64,000 nt of DNA, taken from Ascaphus truei. Taxonomy: Eukaryota > Chordata > Amphibia > Anura > Ascaphidae. A program made the translations under genes and the position numbers. How positions within the stretch are numbered: position 1 is the first letter of the stretch; each line of letters opens with the position of its first letter. This document shows, piece by piece, positions 56,030 to 64,000 of the stretch. The notes below the pieces were generated by a model that made no database searches, was not told the DNA's origin, and worked only from the letters and a program-made list of their open reading frames with translations. The stretch spans positions 1,660,004-1,724,003 of the forward strand of contig CM071587.1 in NCBI GenBank assembly GCA_036426205.1, in the 5' to 3' direction.

Positions 56030-56305
56030 TTTGTAGGTGCGGGGAGAGAAGCTGCTGAAGGTGCTGGGAGAGAAGCTGCTGTAGGTGCGGGGAGAGAAGC
56101 TTCTGTACGTGCAGGGAGAGAAGCTGCTGTAGGTGCGGGGAGAGAAGCTGCTGTAAGTGCTGGGAGAGACTTTGCTGTAGGTGCTGGGAGAGAAGCTGCT
56201 GTAGGTGCTGTGAGAGAAGCTGCTGTAGGTGCGGGGAGAGAAGCTGCTGTAGGTGCGGGGAGAGAAGCTGCTGTAGGTGCTGGGAGAGAAGCTGCTGAAG
56301 GCTGA
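56030..56305 (-). repeat. 24-bp minisatellite
   Basis: Eleven copies of a 24-bp unit containing AGAAGCTGCTGTAGGTGC. Two minus-strand frames stay open (for example PAPTAASL repeated) because the unit is eight codons. No start context or flanking domain supports a gene. Confidence 0.95.
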
Positions 56306-57494
56306 GGTCCAACCCTGCTTTGTCTGGAACTGTGTAGCTGAAGACTAAGGGAATCATTCTGTATACTAAGGAGTGACCATTTGGAGGTGTTGGGCCGAAA
56401 ACTACCCGAATAGCCACTTCGGAGCATGTCGAATTGTTACCCCTTATTCAGCGTTGTAAAGCAGCCTTCTCCCTGCCGGAGACGTGAATGGCCGGTTAGT
56501 GCAGCTAGAGAGAGGACAAGACACAGATAGATGAGGGATTTCAGTACAATTCAGAGGTGTCTGTGACTGGAGAAGGAGGCACGATATTTCTCCTCATTTA
56601 GTAGATGTTTCATTTTCCATAGATATTTTAGTATATACAGAAAGGGCCATAAAGTGTCTTTTGCCGCTGGAAGGAGTCTTGTGGAATAGCACTGCTTAGA
56701 AAATATGGGCTTAACAGTCAGTGTCTGCCTGATTGAAGGAGACGTGGGAGAGCTCTGGTCCTTATTAGGAGTCGTGATAAGTTCTTGTCATTGGCTCAGA
56801 TTTTCACTGGCTGATACTTTCTGCTCTCCGCAGCTGGCTGGGCAAGGAGCCCTATCTATCGGCCTTAAGGGTTTCCTGCTTTCAGAGTTGCCTGTGGCAC
56901 TGAAGACTGGCTTGTTACACCAGCCATGGCTGACCTGTGTATGCCCTGCGGTCGTCCCTGTTGTCCTGTCTCCACCATTGACGCAGCTTTGTCCTATAAT
57001 GGGGAAAGGAAGTTTCGGAGCCTAAATACCCTGGAAGCATACTGACAGTTTGGGAAACTTAACCCTCTGTGAACAGCTATTTATTCTTAACAAGGGCTTA
57101 TCTTGTGTCCACCTCCTAATTATCCCGGTTTTGTAAGGCACTGGGGAGTTGGGCTGCTACCATGTGACATTAACCCTTGTGCTGCCAGTGCAGGCGGGGC
57201 CTGCAACGCAAGGGTAAATTCACGAGATACTTACTCTTCCGGGTTACCAGTGTTTCTGCTCCCGTTCGGAAAATCAAACTGGCCGCCATATCAGCTTTGG
57301 CCCCACGGGGCAACAGGGAGATGACGTTGCGGCTTCCTATTGGAGGGCACTGGCTGCCATCTCTGAATTTCCAAGAAGTATACCAGCACCAAAAACTCAG
57401 GAACCCAGGGGAAAGTGGAAGTCGCTAGAGCTCAGAAATATTGCAGGTCAGCTCCAGAGCATCCCCTGGGGTCTGTAAAAAATCTATATTAATG
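56306..57494. other. Intronic sequence
   Basis: CCCTTGTGCTGCCAG ... CAACGCAAGGG (57174-57213) is a small palindrome flanked by TTAA and TAAA, like a minute piggyBac-type remnant. No gene. Confidence 0.45.
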
Positions 57495-57870
57495 GCGCAG
57501 TTCAAGCTGTATTTATTTATTTATCAAAATGTTTTACCAGGAAGTAATACAGTGCGAGTTACCTCTCGTTTTCACACGTGTCCTGGGCACAGAGTTATGA
57601 TGACAGATACATAGTTACATTAAGTGAGCAGGGTATACATTATATACAAGACATTGCATGCAGTTAGAGATAATATATTATAGGCGTATGTAGCAGTTAC
57701 AGACCAGATTAAAATGTGAGACAGCTTTAGTTATGAAAGAACTTAGACTGGTGGCGGCTGTGAGAGTCTCCGGTAGACTGTTCCGGTTGTGGGGTGCACG
57801 GTAAGAGAAGGAGGAGCGGCCGGATACTTTGTTATTATTATAGGAGTTAAACTCGCATACACTTCCGGGG
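57495..57870 (-). mobile_element. L2/CR1-like LINE 3' end, reverse orientation
   Basis: The minus strand encodes APHNRNSLPETLTAATSLSS FITKAVSHFNL, the end of ORF2, followed by GTGCCCAGGACACGTG and TTATTTATTTA-type tail. Inverted relative to 24870-25190. Confidence 0.82.
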
Positions 57871-58429
57871 CGGGGTTGCATCCTTTGCATCTCTCTTTCC
57901 CTGTCTCCTATCCCAGCTTTCTTCGAAGCAGAATCTGATGGAGACACTTTCACTCCTGCAATCTGCATACAATAAGGAGGTTGATGTGCAACAGTTTTAC
58001 TAGGAGTTATTTTCCGTAACCGACGTGTGCAGGGAAGACTCCGCGCCTCTCCCGGAGAAGTTTAAGCTCATTGCAGGTGGTGCAGTGACTGACCCAAGAG
58101 TTCTCCATAGGAACATAGAATTTGAGGGCAGAACCGCTTGGCTCATGTACTTTGGCCATTTCCTTATCTGCTGTAAATCCCCAAGGCCTTGTTTATGAAC
58201 AAGCTTCAAGACCTCACGTGTCTTCTTGATATGTCTTGTGACCCTCTGAATTACTCTTGGCTCAACTCTTCGAAGCAATGTGGCACATGCCACGTGAAGA
58301 ACACCACAACAGTCACAGCTGAGCTGCTATAATCATAACACATCTACACGAAATACAATATAGAACAGGTTAACCATCAACCAAACAGCTTGTTTTGTTT
58401 GAATGGGATATTGGGAGATATCGGTGCCT
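57871..58429. other. Intronic unique sequence
   Basis: No gene or repeat recognised. Confidence 0.4.
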
Positions 58430-59540
58430 AATCTATATGCCGCGATAACCCACATCTCGAGGCCTAGATGTCTACTGCTATTCAGTAAGCCTCGATAAGT
58501 GGACGATAAAGGCGTGAATTGTCAGTTTTTGCTGCCGTCCGAAACACATCACCGGGCTAGCAGCGATAAGCCACTTATCGGCAGGTTCTGAAACTCGCGC
58601 ATTTCTAGTTGCCGCGATTAGGTTATCGAGGTTAATCGCGGCTCTAGAATGGCGAGGTTCTCCACAAATCCTCACGCCAGGAAAATTTGGCGTGAGGCTG
58701 GGGTGAAGCTGCTGAGAGGCGGCGAGAGAGGAAAAGCAAACGCTTTTTTCCTGCCTCGGATTGATGCCGGGGGTCTCCGGAGCTGATACCCATTAAAACC
58801 AGCACCGGAGACCCCCGGCATGAATCCCATGCAATAAAAATGCATTTACAGGCAACTTCATTACCTAAGCGGCTAATCACTAAGGTAATGAAGGGGTTAG
58901 CTCCACCCGCAACCCCCCCCGCAAGGCCTAAACACCCACCAAGGGCCAAATACCACCTTCACCCACCCCCGTTACCCACAATAAACCGGGCACTGGTGGT
59001 TAACTGGCGGCTAGGCGCTAAGGTAATGAAGCTGTTTTAATAAAAAATGTAATACTAGTGTAGATGAGCAGGGGGTCTCCGGAGCAGAACTGCGCTGATT
59101 CGAGGTTCAGGGACCCCCTGCTTGCAGAGATACAGGCCCCGTTATGGGGTGCCGGTATCTCCTACGCATTTAAATCCCACGGTCATGTTACGCGGGACAA
59201 TTAAATGCATAGGAGATACCGGCACCCCATAACGGGGCCTGTTTCTCCAGAAGCAGGGGGTCCCCGGACCTGAAATCCACGCGGTTCTGCTCCGGGGACC
59301 CCCTGCTCATCTACACTAGTATTCAAAATGTATATTAAAACCCTGCGATCGCTGGCGAGATATGCGCAGGGAGAGCGGCAGATCGCCGCAGAGCGCCGGG
59401 TGAGCCCTTTAGAGACAGGAAAACATCCCGTCGTCGGCTGCTCAGCAGTTTGGGGCATTTTGCTATCGCAGGTAATCGAGGCGTTCTGATACCGTGATAG
59501 CAACGCTCAAAAAACTGGCGGCGTAACCGGACCAGCGATT
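58430..59540. repeat. Composite GC-rich repeat block with nested palindromes
   Basis: Recurring GCCGCGAT, CTTATCG and CGATAAG words (58438-58640 and 59340-59520) enclose a 68-bp palindrome (58759-58826, arms GATGCCGGGGGTCTCCGG) and the 273-bp palindrome below. CTAAGGTAATGAAG occurs twice. Probably several nested elements. Confidence 0.6.
59051..59323. repeat. 273-bp palindrome carrying the GAGATACC core
   Basis: Arms 59051-59173 and 59201-59323 pair over about 123 bp (AATACTAGTGTAGATGAGCA at the outer end, CGTTATGGGGTGCCGGTATC inside) around a 27-bp spacer. Contains AGCAGGGGGTCTCCGG, similar to the 22-bp array unit. Confidence 0.92.
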
Positions 59541-59564
59541 ATTTTTAATGAAGGCTTCAAGCAC

Positions 59565-60868
59565 GGGCCCCATAGTGTTTCAGAGTACATAGGCCCATAG
59601 TGTTACTCAGAGTAATAGGCCCCCATAGGTACTCAGGTACATAGGCCCCATAGTGTTACTCGGTTACATAGGCCCCATAGTGTTACTCAGAGTAACATAG
59701 GCCCCATGGTGTACTCAGAGTACATAGGCCCATAGGTTACTCAGAGACATAGACCCAATAGGGTTACTCAGAGTACATAGGCCCCATAGTTACTCAGGTG
59801 ACATAGGCCCCATAGTGTTACTCAGAGTACATAGGCCCCATGGTGTTACTCAGAGTACATAGGCCCCATAGTGTTACTCAGAGTACATAGGCCCCATAGT
59901 GTTACTCAGAGTACATAGGCCCCATAGTGTTACTCAGAGTACATAGGCCCCATAGTGTTACTCAGAGTACATAGGCCCCATAGTGTTACTCAGAGTACAT
60001 AGGCCCCATAGTGTTACTCAGAGTACATAGGTCCCATAGTGTTACTCAGAGTACATAGGCCCCATGGTGTTACTCAGAGTACATAGGCCCCATGGTGTTA
60101 CTCAGAGTACATAGGCCCCATAGTGTTACTCAGATACAATAGGCCCCATAGTTATCAGAGTACATAGGCCCCATAGTTGACTCAGAGGCATAGGCCATAG
60201 TGTTACTCAGAGTACATAGGCCCCATAGTGTTACTCAGAGTACATAGGCCCCATAGTGTTACTCAGAGTACATAGGCCCCATAGTGTTACTCAGAGTACA
60301 TAGGCCCCATAGTGTTAATCAGAGTAATGGCCCCATGGTGTTACTCAGAGTACATAGGCCCCATAGTGTTACTCGAGGACATAGGCCCATAGTGTTACTC
60401 AGAGTACATGGCCCCATAGTGTTACTCAGAGTACATAGCCCAATGTGTTACTTAGAGTACATAGGGCCCATAGTGTTACTCAGAGGACATAGGCCCCATA
60501 GTGTTACTCAGAGTCATAGGCCCCATAGTGTTACTCAGAGTACATTAGGCCCATAGTGTACTCAGAGTACATAGGCCCCATCGTGTTACTCAGAGTACAT
60601 AGGCCCCATAGTGTTATCAGAGTACATAGGCCCCATAGTGTTACTCAGAGACATAGGCCCCTAGTGTTACTCAGAGTACATAGGCCCCATAGTGTTACTC
60701 AGAGTACATAGGCACCCAAGTGTTACTCAGAGATACATAGGCCACATAGTGGTACTCAGGAGTACATGGCCCCATAGTGTTACTCAGAGTACATAGGCCC
60801 CATAGGTTACTCAGAGAAAGGCCATAGTGTTACTCAGAGTACATAGGCCCCATAGTGTTACTCAGAGA
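59565..60868 (+). repeat. 28-bp minisatellite (about 1.3 kb)
   Basis: About 46 copies of a 28-bp unit containing GTGTTACTCAGAGTACATAG then GCCCCATA. Central copies (59815-60110) are nearly identical; the edges carry indels. Confidence 0.97.
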
Positions 60869-62659
60869 ACATACAGTAGGCTGCAGTGCTGGCAGATAAC
60901 AAAGGATTGTGATATGTACTTTTTGCTTTCATCCCAAATCAGTGTTTTTAGCATTCCTGCTACTGACATCCCCTCACAGCCGGGGGGAAATGAGATCGGT
61001 GTGCCCCTTGCCATGAATCGAGACAAGACCTGAACATTAAATATTCCAATGTCTTCCACTGGAGCTAAAATTACCTCGTTTTGATTACAAATTCTTGCAT
61101 GAACCTTCCCTTATTATTAAAATTATAAAAGCCTCAACTAACGTCAGTTTACTAGGGCAGCAACCACTGCTAAACTCTGTGCGCGCGTTCACAACGAGAC
61201 TCAACGGGAGGTATTTTAATTAGATTGTTCCAGCTTTCTTGCTAAAGATGGTAGTGCAGATATGACCAAATACATACTGTATATTGTTTTCCCCCAAAAG
61301 CATGTCCTATTTATATAATCCAATCTCCGAGACACCCCATCAGGATGTCAACAGGATAAGTTTCCTGGCAGTCCTATAAAACTGTTCAGAAACAATGAAA
61401 TACCCAATTACTACTAAATATTACATTTGCATTCATGATTACAGTGTATCATAATTACAGTATTCATGAATGTGGTTCTAAATTCCAATGTTTCTATTAT
61501 TTTAGGCCGTGTCTTTGATTAATAATACACGAGGATCACTTCATGTTTTCTCATGGGGAATCCTTCAGGTAGCCTTTGGTGGCATTGAAGTCATGTTGAG
61601 AAACACAGGCATATGTCATAGTAGCCTTGTCAGCTCATGATAAGACATCTCTATGATGGTTTCATCCGTCACACTGGTGGATGAGACTCGCATGCTCTTT
61701 GCAGCCAGGGAGCCCCTTGGATGTGATCACCAAACAGTGGATTCCTGCTATTTCTTGCATGTGTCTCGTGAGAGAGTTTGTGCATATCTGTCCTCTCAGA
61801 TCTCGCCCACTTCTGAGTGACAGAGAACAGTCCAGATAACCAGACATTCAAATACCACGAAGCACATAAAGATGACACCCATAGAGGGTGGCCACAGTTA
61901 TTCATCGCTTATTCATGTTGGATGTGATGTCTGTGTTGTCTCTTTGCTTTTATAAAAAGACCTCCCACATTGCTGTGTTCTATGTATGGAAGGTTCCTCA
62001 GAGAAGAGCTTCCGTAGGTAATGGTTTCCGGTGCACTGTGTAATAATACAATTTTGATGTGGGTCAGACATAAAAACATAAAAACCAGTGCTAATCACGA
62101 ATTGTACGCAATCTGGTGCATGAAGGTTGTACAATGTCCCCTAATACCCAGTCAATAAATAAAAATATTACGTGTGACCTCCGGCACTCAATAGAAAACG
62201 TATGTCAAGAAAAATTGGATTTAATCAGATCAATAACAAAATACACGTAAACACTGCAACACTCGTGTGTAATTTAAGACCACATCCCATCTACTTCTCA
62301 TAGTTAAGTACAACTGAATTGCCAAAGGGGAAAAACACCTAAGCCAAATTCATAAATGGAACAATAAAAGAAAGGGAGCAAACTGATGATCTATCTGCCT
62401 GAATGACAGGGGCTCTATCTGTCCTGATCCCACGCACTCTGCACAACAAACAGGAACATGGAAATAACCCATATACCAAAACAAGAAGAACATTGCCCGA
62501 ACATCAGCGTCATTATATCAGTGAGCAAAGTTTCAGGGGGCTACGTTTTGAGCTCTAAGGCCCTTCCTCAAGCCCATTCCCATATCTGTAAAAAAAAAAC
62601 CTCATGCGGTACTTCCCTTTAATACCTCCTCGCCGCCCACATTTATGCCCTCCTTCAGC
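60869..62659. other. Intronic sequence
   Basis: Mostly unique. 62515-62580 with GGGGGCTACGTTTTGAGCTC and CCCTTCCTCAAGCCC resembles the GACGCGTTTCG-type dispersed repeats. Short minus-strand frames at 61662-62134 have no known domain. Confidence 0.5.
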
Positions 62660-64000
62660 ACACCCACATTAGCTATGCTCTCTCCGCACCACATTCTAGC
62701 CTCCTCCGCACCACATTCTATACCTCCTCCGCCCACCAATTCTAGCTCCTCCGCACAACATTCTATGCCTCCTCCGCACCACATTCTAGCCTCCTCCGCA
62801 CCACATTCTATACCTCCTCCGCACCACATTCTATGCCTCCTCCGCACCACATTCTATGCCTCCTCCGCACCACATTCTATACCTCCTCCGCGCCACATTC
62901 TATGCCTCCTCCGCACCACATTCTATACCTCCTCCGCACCACATTCTATGCCTCCTCCGCCCCAATTCTATGCCTCTCGCACCACATTCTATGCCTCCTC
63001 CGCACCAAATTATATGCCTCCTCCGCCCACAATTCTATACTCCTCCGCCCCAATTCTAGCCTCCTCCGCCTGACGCCCACATTCTATGCCTCCTCCGCAC
63101 CACATTCTATGCCTCCTCCGCACCACATTCTATGCCTCCTCCGCGCCACATTCTATGCCTCCTCCGCACCACATTCTATTACCCCCCCCTCCTCCGCGCC
63201 ACATTCTATGCCCTTACTCCGCACCACAATTCTATACCTCCTCCGCCACCACATTTATGCCTCCTCCGCCCCACATTCTATGCCTCCTCGCACCACATTC
63301 TATGCCTCCTCCGCACCAAATTTATGCCTCCTCCGCACCACATTCTATACTCCTCCGCCCCAATTCTAGCCTCCTCCGCCGACGCCCACATTCTATGCCT
63401 CCCCGCACCACATTCTATGCTCCTCCGCACCACATTCTATGCCTCCTCCGCCGACACAATTCTAGCCTCCTCCGCCACCAAATGTCTATGCCTCCTCCGC
63501 GTTCTATGCCTCCTCCGCGTTCTATGCCTCCTCCGCACCACATTCTATGCCTCCTCCGCGTTCTATGCCTCCTCCGCGTTCTCATGCCTCTCCGCAAACT
63601 TTCTATGCTCCTCGCGTTTCTGCTCCTCCCAGTCTCTGCGCTTCACACACATTTGTCCTCCACGTTCTATAGCCTCCCAGTTCTGCATCCCGTCACATTC
63701 TATGCATCCTCCACATTCTATGCCTCCCCCACATTCAAGCATTCTCCCACACGTTCTATGCTCCTCGCCATTCTATGCCTCCTCTGCATTCTATGCCTCC
63801 TCTGCATTGTATGCCTCCTCTGCATTCTATGCCTCCTCCATGTTCTATGCCTCCTCCGTGTTCTATGCCTCCTCTGCATTCTATGCCTCCTCTGTGTTCT
63901 ATGCCTCCTCCACGTTCTATGCCTCTTCTGCATATAATGCCTCCTCCGTGTTCTATGCCTCCTCTGTGTTCTATGCCTCCTCCGCGTTCTATGCCTCCTC
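62660..64000 (+). repeat. 23-bp then 18-bp minisatellite, running off the window
   Basis: From 62660 to about 63490 the unit is 23 bp (CCTCCTCCGCACCACATTCT ATG). From about 63490 the unit is 18 bp (TTCTATGCCTCCTCCGCG), equal to the first with CACCACA removed. The array continues beyond the window end. Confidence 0.95.

Larger units (their letters stand above)
34897..64000 (+). other. CDH4: Downstream intron (partial)
   Basis: From the donor to the end of the window no sequence resembling the next EC1 exon (a GADQPP-type motif followed by MDRE) was seen, so the intron is over 29 kb. It holds tandem arrays, LINE fragments and MITEs. A short exon could be overlooked by eye. Confidence 0.75.

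Noticed and set aside
57171..57217. Minute piggyBac-type element (CCCTTGTGCTGC...CAACGCAAGGG)
   Set aside because: Only about 40 bp with TTAA on one side and TAAA on the other; could be a chance palindrome.
34897..64000. Next cadherin exon (EC1 continuation)
   Set aside because: Looked for GADQPP- and MDRE-type coding words and found none; absence by eye is not proof.

Overview
This is a vertebrate nuclear window, most likely from an amphibian and probably a frog. It lies inside one large gene. The only coding sequence I can support is a single exon on the + strand at 34720-34896. It carries the end of a classical-cadherin prodomain, a furin site (RQKR) and the start of mature EC1 ([15 protein letters not shown]...), and best fits CDH4 (R-cadherin). 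Its 3' boundary falls after '...QLVR' in phase 0, a boundary that classical cadherins share. Everything else reads as intron: at least 34.7 kb upstream and at least 29.1 kb downstream. I found no second cadherin exon by eye, but a short one without an obvious motif could be missed.

The introns are packed with tandem arrays, roughly 20-21 kb or about a third of the window by my coordinates. Upstream of the exon: a 22-bp array that switches orientation (4.1-9.9 kb), a 17-bp array (11.75-13.2 kb), 32-bp and G-rich 26-bp arrays inside a possible hAT element (17.05-20.47 kb, with a 107-base assembly gap), an AT-rich 15-bp array (26.1-26.5 kb), CATA/CACA microsatellites (26.9-28.1 kb), a 38-bp array (28.8-29.0 kb), an 18-bp splice-site-like array (31.0 kb) and a 40-bp array (32.7 kb). 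Downstream: a 30-bp array (35.7 kb), a polypyrimidine tract (41.5-42.9 kb), then 10-bp (46.8 kb), 35-bp (47.2-49.2 kb), 33-bp (49.7-51.8 kb), 24-bp (56.2 kb), 28-bp (59.6-60.9 kb) and 23/18-bp (62.7 kb to the end) arrays.

Between the arrays lie interspersed repeats. They include palindromic hAT-type MITEs (about eleven copies, several with 8-bp target duplications), piggyBac-type MITEs at TTAA, a Tigger-type MITE at TA, PIF/Harbinger-type MITEs at TAA/TTA, a MIR-like SINE, recurrent SINE/LINE tails ending in ...CTATATAAATAAA, L2/CR1-like LINE 3' ends, and a 5'-truncated CR1-like LINE with reverse-transcriptase motifs. Part of that LINE lies in a ~1.14-kb tandem duplication. The CR1-like tails ending in ATGTAACT repeats and the tail families are what suggest an amphibian; this is recognition from memory, not a search.

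Points most worth a second look: (1) eight tandem near-consensus 5' splice sites on the sense strand at 30.96-31.09 kb, each directly after a CAG, preceded by a pyrimidine-rich 3'-splice-site-like stretch, resembling an amplified recursive-splice site; (2) inverted dispersed repeats bracketing the cadherin exon, which could favour exon circularisation; (3) several arrays that appear to have grown inside transposons; (4) a sense-strand polypyrimidine tract of about 1.4 kb; (5) the orientation switch in the 22-bp array.
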